From the NCBI GenBank assembly GCA_958298945.1, contig OY282608.1, positions 22,049,933-22,113,932 of the forward strand: a stretch of 64,000 nucleotides of DNA, in the 5' to 3' direction. The notes below the pieces were generated by a model. The model did no database searches, was not told the DNA's origin, and saw nothing but the letters and a program-made list of their open reading frames with translations. A program made the translations under genes and the position numbers. This DNA comes from Atherix ibis (Eukaryota; Arthropoda; Insecta; Diptera; Athericidae). Below, piece after piece: positions 40,086-53,951 of the stretch (the stretch's first letter is position 1; each line of letters opens with the position of its first letter).

Positions 40086-42100
40086 ACCAACAAGCCAACA
40101 AGCCAACAAACCAACAAAACAACAAACCAACAAACCAACAAACTAAGTAACCAACAAGCCAACAAACCAACAAACCAAAAAGCCAACAAGCCAACAAACC
40201 AACAAACTAACAAGCCAACAAACCAACAAACCAACAAACCAAAAAACCAACAAACCAACAAACCAACAAACCAACAAACCAACAAACCAACAAACCAACA
40301 AGCCAACAAGCCAACAAACCAACAAACCAACAAACCAACAAACCAACAAGCCAACAAACCAACAAGCCAACAAACCAACAAATCAAGTAACCAAAAAGCC
40401 AACAAACTAACAAACCAACAAGCCAACAAGCCAACAAACCAACAAACCAACAAAGCAGCAAGCCAACAAGCCAACAAACCAACAAACCAACAAGCCAACA
40501 AACCAACAAACCAACAAGCCTACAAGCCAACAAACCAACAAACCAACAAACCAACAAGCCAAGAAACCAACAAACCAAAAAACCGACAAACCAACAAACC
40601 AACAAGCCAACAAGCCAACAAAGCAACAAACCAACAAGCCAACAAACCAACAAACCAACAAACTAAGTAACCAACAAGCCAACAAACCAACAAACCAACA
40701 AGCCACCAAGCCAACAAACCAACAAACCAACAAGCCAACAAACCAACATACTAACAAACCAAAAAACCAACAAACCAACAAACCAACAAACCAACAAACC
40801 AACAAACCAACAAACCAACAAGCCAACAAACCAACAAACCAACAAACCAACAAACCAAGTAACCAAAAAGCCAACAAACTCACAAACCAACAAGCCAACA
40901 AGCCAACAAACCAACAAGCCAACAAACCAACAAACCAACAAAGCAACAAGCCAACAAGCCAACAAGCCAACAAACCAACAAACCAAAATGCAAACAAACC
41001 AACAAATTAAGTAACCAACAAGCCAACAAACCAAAAAACCAACAAGCCAACAAGCCAACAAACCAACAAACCATCAAACCAACAAACCAACAAACCAAGT
41101 AACCAACAACCAACAAACCATCAAACGAACAAAGCAACAAACCAACAAACCAACAAACCAACAAGCCAACAAACCAACAAACAAATAAACCAACAAACCA
41201 ACAAACAAATAAACCAACAAACCAACAAACCAACAAACCAACAAACCAACAAACTAACAAACCAACAAGCCAACAAACCAACAAACCAACAAGCCAACAA
41301 ACCAACAAACTAAGTAACCAACAAGCCAACAAACCAACAAACCAACAAGCCAACAAGCCAACAAACCAACAAGCCAATAAGCCAACAAACCAACAAACCA
41401 ACAAACCAACAAACCAACAAATCAACAAACCAACAAACAAATAAACCAACAAACCAACAAACCAACAAGCCAACAAACCAACAAGCCAATAAACTAACAA
41501 ACCAACAAACAAACTAACCAAAAAACCAACAATCCAACAAGCCAACAAACCAACAAACCAACAAACCAACAAACTAAGTAACCAACAAGCCAACAAACCA
41601 ACAAACCAACAAGCCAAAAAGCCAACAAACCAACAAACCAACAAGCCAACAAACCAACAAACCAACAAACAAACAAACCAAGTAACCAAAAAGCCAACCA
41701 ACTAACAAACCAACAAGCCAACAAGCCAACAAATCGACAAACCAACAAAGCAACAAGCCAACAAGCCAACAAGCCAACAAACAAACAAACCAACGAGCCA
41801 ACAAACCAAGTAACCAAAAATCCAACAAACTAACAAACCAACAAGCCAACAAACCAACAACCCAACAAGCCAACAAACCAACAAACCAACAAACCAACAA
41901 ACCAACAAACCAACAAACTAACAAACCAACAAACGAACTAACCAACAAACCAACTAGTCAACAAGCCAACAAACCAACAAACCAACAAACCAACAAACCA
42001 ACAAGCCAACAAACCAACAAACCAACAAGCCAACAAACCAACAAACCAACAAACCAACATGCCAACAAACCAACAAACTAAGTAACCAACAAGCCAACAA
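40086..42100. repeat. Copy of the 35.1-36.5-kb region and its surroundings
   Basis: ACTCACAA at 40,878 and ACCATCAA at 41,117 lie 4,967 bp downstream of their partners at 35,911 and 36,150. The seven-base unit at 41,102-41,108 was copied with them. Much of this block recurs again near 49.5-51.5 kb. Confidence 0.7.
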
Positions 42101-44755
42101 ACCAACAAACTAACAAACCAACAAATGAACTAACCAACAAACCAACAAGCCAACAAGCCAACAAACCAATAAACCAACAAACCAACAAACTAAGTAACCA
42201 ACAAGCCAACAAACCAACAAACCAACAAGCCAACAAGCCAACAAACCAACAAACAAATAAACCGACAAACCAACAAACAAATAAACCAACAAACCAACAA
42301 ACCAACAAACCAACAAACCAACAAACCAATAAACCAAAAAACCAACAAACTAACAAACAAACAAGCCAACAATCCAACAAACCAACAAACTAACAAACCA
42401 ACAAACGAACTAACCAACAAACCAACAAGTCAACAAGCCAACAAACCAACAAACCAACAAACCAACAAACCAACAAGCCAACAAACCAACAAACCAACAA
42501 GCCAACAAACCAACAAACCAACAAACCAACATGCCAACAAACCAACAAACTAAGTAACCAACAAGCCAACAAACCAACAAACTAACAAACCAACAAATGA
42601 ACTAACCAACAAACCAACAAGCCAACAAGCCAACAAACCAATAAACCAACAAACTAAGTAACCAACAAGCCAACAAACCAACAAACCAACAAGCCAACAA
42701 GCCAACAAACCAACAAACCAACAAGCCAACAAACCAACAAACCAACAAACCAAAGAACCAACAAACCAACAAACCAACAAATCAACAAACCAACAAGCCA
42801 ACAAGCCAACAAACCAACAAACCAACAAACCAACAAGCCAACAAACCAACAAGCCAACAAGCCAACAAACCAACAAACCAACAAAGCAACAAGCTAACAA
42901 GCCAACAAACCAACAAACCAACAAGCCAACAAACCAACAAACCAACAAGCCAACAAACCAACAAACCAACAAACCAACAAACAAACAAGCCAACAAACCA
43001 ACAAACCAACAAGCCAACAAAACAACAAACTAACAAACCAACAAACCAACAAGCCAACAAGCCAACAAACCAACAAGCCAACAAACCAACAACCCAACAA
43101 ACCAACAAACCAACAAACCAAGTAACCAAAAAGCCAACAAACTAACAAACCAACAAGCCAACAAACCAACAAACCAACAAACCAACAAAGCAACAAGCCA
43201 ACAAGCCAACAAACCAACAAACCAGTAAGCCAACAAACCAACAAACCAACAAGCCAACAAGCCAACAAACCAACAAACCAACAAGCCAGCAAACCAACAA
43301 ACCAAAAAACTCACAAACCAACAAGCCAACAAGCCAACAAACCAACAAGCCAACAAACCAATAAACCAACAAAGCAACAAGCCAACAAGCCAACAAACCA
43401 ACAAACCAACAAGCCAACAAACCAACAAACCAACAAGCCAACAAGCCAACAAACCAACAAACCAACAAACCAAGTAACCAAAAAGCTAACAAACCAACAA
43501 ACCAACAAACCAACAAGCCAACAAACCAAAAAGCCAACAAACCAACAAACCAAGTAACCAAAAAGCCAACAAACTAACAAACCAACAAGCCAACAAGCCA
43601 ACAAACCAACAAACCAACAAAGCAGCAAGCCAACAAGCCAACAAACCAACAAACCAACAAGCCAACAAACCAACAAACCAACAAGCCTACAAGCCAACAA
43701 ACCAACAAACCAACAAACCAATAAGCCAAGAAACCAACAAACCAAAAAACCGACAAACCAACAAACCAACAAGCCAACAAGCCAACAAACCAACAAACCA
43801 ACAAGCCAACAAACCAACAAACCAACAAACTAAGTAACCAACAAGCCAACAAACCAACAAACCAACAAGCCACCAAGCCAACAAACCAACAAACCAACAA
43901 GCCAACAAACCAACATACTAACAAACCAAAAAACCAACAAACCAACAAACCAACAAACCAACAAACCAACAAACCAACAAACCAACAAACCAACAAGCCA
44001 ACAAACCAACAAACCAACAAACCAACAAACCAAGTAACCAAAAAGCCAACAAACTCACAAACCAACAAGCCAACAAGCCAACAAACCAACAAGCTAACAA
44101 ACCAACAAACCAACAAAGCAACAAGCCAACAAGCCAACAAGCCAACAAACCAACAAACCAAAATGCCAACAAACCAACAAACTAAGTAACCAACAAGCCA
44201 ACAAACCAACAAACCAACAAGCCAACAAGCCAACAAACCAACAAACCATCAAACCAACAAACCAACAAACCAAGTAACCAACAATCAACAAACCATCAAA
44301 CGAACAAAGCAACAAACCAACAAACCAACAAACCAACAAGCCAACAAACCAACAAACAAATAAACCAACTAACCAACAAACAAATAAACCAACAAACCAA
44401 CAAACCAACAAACCAACAAACCAACAAACTAACAAACCAACAAGCCAACAAACCAACAAACCAACAAGCCAACAAACCAACAAACTAAGTAACCAACAAG
44501 CCAACAAGCCAACAAACCAACAAACCAACAAGCCAACAAGCCAACAAACCAACAAGCCAACAAGCCAACAAACCAACAAGCCAACAAACTAACAAACCAA
44601 CAAACAAACTAACCAACAAACCAACAATCCAACAAGCCAACAAACCAACAAACCAACAAACCAACAAACCAACAAACTAAGTAACCAACAAGCCAACAAA
44701 CCAACAAACCAACAAGCCAAAAAGCCAACAAACCAACAAACCAACAAGCCAACAA
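42101..44755. repeat. 2,655-bp tandem duplication, first copy
   Basis: The variant unit order from 42,109 onward is repeated from 44,764. The offset is 2,655 bp up to the ACCGACAA and ACAAATAA units (42,261-42,284), then 2,647 bp after the second copy drops one of five consensus units before ACCAATAA. ACTCACAA is at 43,309 and 44,053, and the seven-base slip unit at 44,277-44,283. Confidence 0.85.
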
Positions 44756-47402
44756 ACCAACAAACTAACAAACCAACAAATGAACTAACCAACAAACCAA
44801 CAAGCCAACAAGCCAACAAACCAATAAACCAACAAACCAACAAACTAAGTAACCAACAAGCCAACAAACCAACAAACCAACAAGCCAACAAGCCAACAAA
44901 CCAACAAACAAATAAACCGACAAACCAACAAACAAATAAACCAACAAACCAACAAACCAACAAACCAACAAACCAATAAACCAAAAAACCAACAAACTAA
45001 CAAACAAACAAGCCAACAATCCAACAAACCAACAAACTAACAAACCAACAAACGAACTAACCAACAAACCAACAAGTCAACAAGCCAACAAACCAACAAA
45101 CCAACAAACCAACAAACCAACAAGCCAACAAACCAACAAACCAACAAGCCAACAAACCAACAAACCAACAAACCAACATGCCAACAAACCAACAAACTAA
45201 GTAACCAACAAGCCAACAAACCAACAAACTAACAAACCAACAAATGAACTAACCAACAAACCAACAAGCCAACAAGCCAACAAACCAATAAACCAACAAA
45301 CTAAGTAACCAACAAGCCAACAAACCAACAAACCAACAAGCCAACAAGCCAACAAACCAACAAACCAACAAGCCAACAAACCAACAAACCAACAAACCAA
45401 AGAACCAACAAACCAACAAACCAACAAATCAACAAACCAACAAGCCAACAAGCCAACAAACCAACAAACCAACAAACCAACAAGCCAACAAACCAACAAG
45501 CCAACAAGCCAACAAACCAACAAACCAACAAAGCAACAAGCTAACAAGCCAACAAACCAACAAACCAACAAGCCAACAAACCAACAAACCAACAAGCCAA
45601 CAAACCAACAAACCAACAAACCAACAAACAAACAAGCCAACAAACCAACAAACCAACAAGCCAACAAAACAACAAACTAACAAACCAACAAACCAACAAG
45701 CCAACAAGCCAACAAACCAACAAGCCAACAAACCAACAACCCAACAAACCAACAAACCAACAAACCAAGTAACCAAAAAGCCAACAAACTAACAAACCAA
45801 CAAGCCAACAAACCAACAAACCAACAAACCAACAAAGCAACAAGCCAACAAGCCAACAAACCAACAAACCAGTAAGCCAACAAACCAACAAACCAACAAG
45901 CCAACAAGCCAACAAACCAACAAACCAACAAGCCAGCAAACCAACAAACCAAAAAACTCACAAACCAACAAGCCAACAAGCCAACAAACCAACAAGCCAA
46001 CAAACCAATAAACCAACAAAGCAACAAGCCAACAAGCCAACAAACCAACAAACCAACAAGCCAACAAACCAACAAACCAACAAGCCAACAAGCCAACAAA
46101 CCAACAAACCAACAAACCAAGTAACCAAAAAGCTAACAAACCAACAAACCAACAAACCAACAAGCCAACAAACCAAAAAGCCAACAAACCAACAAACCAA
46201 GTAACCAAAAAGCCAACAAACTAACAAACCAACAAGCCAACAAGCCAACAAACCAACAAACCAACAAAGCAGCAAGCCAACAAGCCAACAAACCAACAAA
46301 CCAACAAGCCAACAAACCAACAAACCAACAAGCCTACAAGCCAACAAACCAACAAACCAACAAACCAATAAGCCAAGAAACCAACAAACCAAAAAACCGA
46401 CAAACCAACAAACCAACAAGCCAACAAGCCAACAAACCAACAAACCAACAAGCCAACAAACCAACAAACCAACAAACTAAGTAACCAACAAGCCAACAAA
46501 CCAACAAACCAACAAGCCACCAAGCCAACAAACCAACAAACCAACAAGCCAACAAACCAACATACTAACAAACCAAAAAACCAACAAACCAACAAACCAA
46601 CAAACCAACAAACCAACAAACCAACAAACCAACAAACCAACAAGCCAACAAACCAACAAACCAACAAACCAACAAACCAAGTAACCAAAAAGCCAACAAA
46701 CTCACAAACCAACAAGCCAACAAGCCAACAAACCAACAAGCTAACAAACCAACAAACCAACAAAGCAACAAGCCAACAAGCCAACAAGCCAACAAACCAA
46801 CAAACCAAAATGCCAACAAACCAACAAACTAAGTAACCAACAAGCCAACAAACCAACAAACCAACAAGCCAACAAGCCAACAAACCAACAAACCATCAAA
46901 CCAACAAACCAACAAACCAAGTAACCAACAATCAACAAACCATCAAACGAACAAAGCAACAAACCAACAAACCAACAAACCAACAAGCCAACAAACCAAC
47001 AAACAAATAAACCAACTAACCAACAAACAAATAAACCAACAAACCAACAAACCAACAAACCAACAAACCAACAAACTAACAAACCAACAAGCCAACAAAC
47101 CAACAAACCAACAAGCCAACAAACCAACAAACTAAGTAACCAACAAGCCAACAAGCCAACAAACCAACAAACCAACAAGCCAACAAGCCAACAAACCAAC
47201 AAGCCAACAAGCCAACAAACCAACAAGCCAACAAACTAACAAACCAACAAACAAACTAACCAACAAACCAACAATCCAACAAGCCAACAAACCAACAAAC
47301 CAACAAACCAACAAACCAACAAACTAAGTAACCAACAAGCCAACAAACCAACAAACCAACAAGCCAAAAAGCCAACAAACCAACAAACCAACAAGCCAAC
47401 AA
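44756..47402. repeat. 2,655-bp tandem duplication, second copy (2,647 bp)
   Basis: Partner of 42,101-44,755, with ACTCACAA at 45,956 and 46,700 and the slip unit at 46,924-46,930, each exactly 2,647 bp after its counterpart. Both copies share the further change ATCAACAA just after the slip unit. The two copies diverge at 44,763 and about 47,410, which places the duplication edge. Confidence 0.85.
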
Positions 47403-50400
47403 ACCAACAAACCAACAAACAAACAAACCAAGTAACCAAAAAGCCAACCAACTAACAAACCAACAAGCCAACAAGCCAACAAATCGATAAACCAACAAAG
47501 CAACAAGCCAACAAGCCAACAAACCAACAAACCAACAAGCCAACAAACCAAGTAACCAAAAATCCAACAAACTAACAAACCAACAAGCCAACAAACCAAC
47601 AAGCCAACAAGCCAACAAACCAACAAACCAACAAACCAACAAACCAATAAACCAAAAAACCAACAAACAAACAAGCCAACAAGCCAACAAACCAACAAAC
47701 TAACAAACCAACAAGCGAACTAACGAACAAACCAACAAGCCAACAAGCCAACAAACCAACAAACCAACAAACCAACAAACCAACAAACTAACAAACCAAC
47801 AAGCCAACAAACCAACAAACCAACAAGCCAACAAATCAACAAACCAACAAACCAACATGCCAACAAACCAACAAACTAAGTAACCAACAAGCCAACAAAC
47901 CAACAAACTAACAAACCAACAAACGAACTAACCAACAAGCCAACAAGCCAACAAGCCAACAAGCCAACAAACCAACAAACCAACAAACCAACAAACCAAC
48001 AAACTAACAAACCAACAAGCCAACAAGCCAACAAACCAACAAACCAACAAACAAACAAGCCAACAAGCCAACAAACCAACAAACCAACAAACCAACAAAC
48101 CAACAAGCCAACAAACCAACAAACCAACAAACCAAGTAACCAAAAAGCCAACAAACTCACAAACCAACAAGCCAACAAGCCAACAAATCAACAAGCCAAC
48201 AAACCAATAAACCAACAAAGCAACAATCCAACAAGCCAAGAAACTAACAAACCAACAAACCAAAAAGCCAACAAACCAACAAACCAACAAGCCAACAAGA
48301 CAACAAACCAACAAACCAACAAACCAACAAACCAACAAACCAACAAACCAATAAACCAAAAAACCAACTAACCAACAAACCAACAAGCCAACAATCCAAC
48401 AAACCAACAAACTAACAAACCAACAAACGAACTAACCAACAAACCAACAAGCCAACAAGCCAACAAACCAACAAACCAACAAACCAACAAACCAACAAGC
48501 CAACAAACCAACAAACCAACAAGCCAACAAACCAACAAACTAAGTAACCAACAAGCCAACAAACCAACAAACTAACAAACCAACAAATGAACTAACCAAC
48601 AAACCAACAAGCCAACAAGCCAACAAACCAATAAACCAACAAACCAACAAACTAAGTAACCAACAAGCCAACAAACCAACAAACCAACAAGCCAACAAGC
48701 CAACAAACCAACAAACCAACAAACCAACAAACCAACAAGCCAACAAACCAACAAACCAACAAGCCAACAAACCAACAAACCAACAAACCAACATGCCAAC
48801 AAACCAACAAACTAAGTAACCAACAAGCCAACAAACCAACAAACTAACAAACCAACAAATGAACTAACCAACAAACCAACAAGCCAACAAGCCAACAAAC
48901 CAATAAACCAACAAACTAAGTAACCAACAAGCCAACAAACCAACAAACCAACAAGCCAACAAGCCAACAAACCAACAAACCAACAAGCCAACAAACCAAC
49001 AAACCAACAAACCAAAGAACCAACAAACCAACAAACCAACAAATCAACAAACCAACAAGCCAACAAGCCAACAAACCAACAAACCAACAAACCAACAAGC
49101 CAACAAACCAACAAGCCAACAAGCCAACAAACCAACAAACCAACAAAGCAACAAGCTAACAAGCCAACAAACCAACAAACCAACAAGCCAACAAACCAAC
49201 AAACCAACAAGCCAACAAACCAACAAACCAACAAACCAACAAACAAACAAGCCAACAAACCAACAAACCAACAAGCCAACAAAACAACAAACTAACAAAC
49301 CAACAAACCAACAAGCCAACAAGCCAACAAACCAACAAGCCAACAAACCAACAACCCAACAAACCAACAAACCAACAAACCAAGTAACCAAAAAGCCAAC
49401 AAACTAACAAACCAACAAGCCAACAAACCAACAAACCAACAAACCAACAAAGCAACAAGCCAACAAGCCAACAAACCAACAAACCAGTAAGCCAACAAAC
49501 CAACAAACCAACAAGCCAAAAAGCCAACAAACCAACAAACCAACAAACTAACAAACCAACAAACGAACTAACCAACAAACCAACAAGCCAACAAGCCAAC
49601 AAACCAACAAAACAACAAACCAACAAACCAACAAACTAAGTAACCAACAAGCCAACAAACCAACAAACCAAAAAGCCAACAAGCCAACAAACCAACAAAC
49701 TAACAAGCCAACAAACCAACAAACCAACAAACCAAAAAACCAACAAACCGACAAACCAACAAACCAACAAACCAACAAACCAACAAACCAACAAGCCAAC
49801 AAGCCAACAAACCAACAAACCAACAAACCAACAAACCAACAAGCCAACAAACCAACAAGCCAACAAACCAACAAATCAAGTAACCAAAAAGCCAACAAAC
49901 TAACAAACCAACAAGCCAACAAGCCAACAAACCAACAAACCAACAAAGCAGCAAGCCAACAAGCCAACAAACCAACAAACCAACAAGCCAACAAACCAAC
50001 AAACCAACAAGCCTACAAGCCAACAAACCAACAAACCAACAAACCAACAAGCCAAGAAACCAACAAACCAAAAAACCGACAAACCAACAAGCCAACAAGC
50101 CAACAAAGCAACAAACCAACAAGCCAACAAACCAACAAACCAACAAACTAAGTAACCAACAAGCCAACAAACCAACAAACCAACAAGCCACCAAGCCAAC
50201 AAACCAACAAACCAACAAGCCAACAAACCAACATACTAACAAACCAAAAAACCAACAAACCAACAAACCAACAAACCAACAAACCAACAAACCAACAAAC
50301 CAACAAGCCAACAAACCAACAAACCAACAAACCAACAAACCAAGTAACCAAAAAGCCAACAAACTCACAAACCAACAAGCCAACAAGCCAACAAACCAAC

Positions 50401-51959
50401 AAGCCAACAAACCAACAAACCAACAAAGCAACAAGCCAACAAGCCAACAAGCCAACAAACCAACAAACCAAAATGCAAACAAACCAACAAACTAAGTAAC
50501 CAACAAGCCAACAAACCAAAAAGCAACAAGCCAACAAGCCAACAAACCAACAAACCATCAAACCAACAAACCAACAAACCAAGTAACCAACAACCAACAA
50601 ACCATCAAACGAACAAAGCAACAAACCAACAAACCAACAAACCAACAAGCCAACAAACCAACAAACAAATAAACCAACAAACCAACAAACAAATAAACCA
50701 ACAAACCAACAAACCAACAAACCAACAAACCAACAAACTAACAAACCAACAAGCCAACAAACCAACAAACCAACAAGCCAACAAACCAACAAACTAAGTA
50801 ACCAACAAGCCAACAAACCAACAAACCAACAAGCCAACAAGCCAACAAACCAACAAGCCAACAAGCCATCAAACCAACAAACCAACAAACCAACAAACCA
50901 ACAAATCAACAAACCAACAAACAAATAAACCAACAAACCAACAAACCAACAAGCCAACAAACCAACAAGCCAATAAACTAACAAACCAACAAACAAACTA
51001 ACCAAAAAACCAACAATCCAACAAGCCAACAAACCAACAAACCAACAAACCAACAAACTAAGTAACCAACAAGCCAACAAACCAACAAACCAACAAGCCA
51101 AAAAGCCAACAAACCAACAAACCAACAAGCCAACAAACCAACAAACCAACAAACAAACAAACCAAGTAACCAAAAAGCCAACCAACTAACAAACCAACAA
51201 GCCAACAAGCCAACAAATCGACAAACCAACAAAGCAACAAGCCAACAAACCAACAAACCAACGAGCCAACAAACCAAGTAACCAAAAATCCAACAAACTA
51301 ACAAACCAACAAGCCAACAAACCAACAAGCCAACAAGCCAACAAACCAACAAACCAACAAACCAACAAACCAACAAACCAACAAACTAACAAACCAACAA
51401 ACGAACTAACCAACAAACCAACAAGTCAACAAGCCAACAAACCAACAAACCAACAAACCAACAAACCAACAAGCCAACAAACCAACAAACCAACAAACCA
51501 TCAAGCCAACAAACCAACAAACCAACAAACCAACATGCCAACAAACCAACAAACTAAGTAACCAACAAGCCAACAAACCAACAAACTAACAAACCAACAA
51601 ATGAACTAACCAACAAACCAACAAGCCAACAAGCCAACAAACCAATAAACCAACAAACCAACAAACTAAGTAACCAACAAGCCAACAAACCAACAAACCA
51701 ACAAGCCAACAAGCCAACAAACCAACAAACAAATAAACCAACAAACCAACAAACAAATAAACCAACAAACCAACAAACCAACAAACCAACAAACCAATAA
51801 ACCAAAAAACCAACAAACTAACAAACAAACAAGCCAACAATCCAACAAACCAACAAACTAACAAACCAACAAACGAACTAACCAACAAACCAACAAGTCA
51901 ACAAGCCAACAAACCAACAAACCAACAAACCAACAAACCAACAAGCCAACAAACCAACA
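47403..51959. repeat. Composite segment including a copy of the 39.3-42 kb region
   Basis: The stretch from 48,812 matches that from 39,319 at an offset of 9,493 bp. Further right (for example 51,858 against 42,390) the offset becomes 9,468 bp, a net loss of three units plus one base. Two seven-base units occur close together at 50,523-50,529 and 50,586-50,592. ACTCACAA is at 48,155 and 50,363. No gene was seen. Confidence 0.7.
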
Positions 51960-52967
51960 AACCAACAAGCCAACAAACCAACAAACCAACAAACCAACAT
52001 GCCAACAAACCAACAAACTAAGTAACCAACAAGCCAACAAACCAACAAACTAACAAACCAACAAATGAACTAACCAACAAACCAACAAGCCAACAAGCCA
52101 ACAAACCAATAAACCAACAAACTAAGTAACCAACAAGCCAACAAACCAACAAACCAACAAGCCAACAAGCCAACAAACCAACAAACCAACAAGCCAACAA
52201 ACCAACAAACCAACAAACCAAAGAACCAACAAACCAACAAACCAACAAATCAACAAACCAACAAGCCAACAAGCCAACAAACCAACAAACCAACAAACCA
52301 ACAAGCCAACAAACCAACAAGCCAACAAGCCAACAAACCAACAAACCAACAAAGCAACAAGCTAACAAGCCAACAAACCAACAAACCAACAAGCCAACAA
52401 ACCAACAAACCAACAAGCCAACAAACCAACAAACCAACAAACCAACAAACAAACAAGCCAACAAACCAACAAACCAACAAGCCAACAAAACAACAAACTA
52501 ACAAACCAACAAACCAACAAGCCAACAAGCCAACAAACCAACAAGCCAACAAACCAACAACCCAACAAACCAACAAACCAACAAACCAAGTAACCAAAAA
52601 GCCAACAAACTAACAAACCAACAAGCCAACAAACCAACAAACCAACAAACCAACAAAGCAACAAGCCAACAAGCCAACAAACCAACAAACCAGTAAGCCA
52701 ACAAACCAACAAACCAACAAGCCAACAAGCCAACAAACCAACAAACCAACAAGCCAGCAAACCAACAAACCAAAAAACTCACAAACCAACAAGCCAACAA
52801 GCCAACAAACCAACAAGCCAACAAACCAATAAACCAACAAAGCAACAAGCCAACAAGCCAACAAACCAACAAACCAACAAGCCAACAAACCAACAAACCA
52901 ACAAGCCAACAAGCCAACAAACCTACAAACCAACAAACCAACAAACCAACAAGCCAACAAACCAACA
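51960..52967. repeat. 1,008-bp tandem duplication, first copy
   Basis: ACTAAGTA at 52,017 and the blocks at 52,122, 52,250, 52,362 and 52,498 have partners exactly 1,008 bp (126 units) downstream. It belongs to the same family as 42,550-43,290 (offset 9,468 bp). Confidence 0.8.
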
Positions 52968-53951
52968 AACCAACAAGCCAACAAACCAACAAACCAACAA
53001 ACCAACATGCCAACAAACCAACAAACTAAGTAACCAACAAGCCAACAAACCAACAAACTAACAAACCAACAAATGAACTAACCAACAAACCAACAAGCCA
53101 ACAAGCCAACAAACCAATAAACCAACAAACTAAGTAACCAACAAGCCAACAAACCAACAAACCAACAAGCCAACAAGCCAACAAACCAACAAACCAACAA
53201 GCCAACAAACCAACAAACCAACAAACCAAAGAACCAACAAACTAACAAACCAACAAATCAACAAACCAACAAGCCAACAAGCCAACAAACCAACAAACCA
53301 ACAAACCAACAAGCCAACAAACCAACAAGCCAACAAGCCAACAAACCAACAAACCAACAAAGCAACAAGCTAACAAGCCAACAAACCAACAAACCAACAA
53401 GCCAACAAACCAACAAACCAACAAGCCAACAAACCAACAAACCAACAAACCAACAAACAAACAAGCCAACAAACCAACAAACCAACAAGCCAACAAAACA
53501 ACAAACTAACAAACCAACAAACCAACAAGCCAACAAGCCAACAAACCAACAAGCCAACAAACCAACAAACCAAGTAACCAAAAAGCCAACAAACTAACAA
53601 ACCAACAAGCCAACAAACCAACAAACCAACAAACCAACAAAGCAACAAGCCAACAAGCCAACAAACCAACAAACCAGTAAGCCAACAAACCAACAAACCA
53701 ACAAGCCAACAAGCCAACAAACCAACAAACCAACAAGCCAGCAAACCAACAAACCAAAAAACTCACAAACCAACAAGCCAACAAGCCAACAAACCAACAA
53801 GCCAACAAACCAATAAACCAACAAAGCAACAAGCCAACAAGCCAACAAACCAACAAACCAACAAGCCAACAAACCAACAAACCAACAAGCCAACAAGCCA
53901 ACAAACCAACAAACCAACAAACCAAGTAACCAAAAAGCTAACAAACCAACA
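52968..53951. repeat. 1,008-bp tandem duplication, second copy (984 bp)
   Basis: Partner of 51,960-52,967. It is 24 bp shorter: the offset falls from 1,008 to 984 bp between 53,370 and 53,761 (ACTCACAA at 52,777 and 53,761), a loss of three units. Confidence 0.75.
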
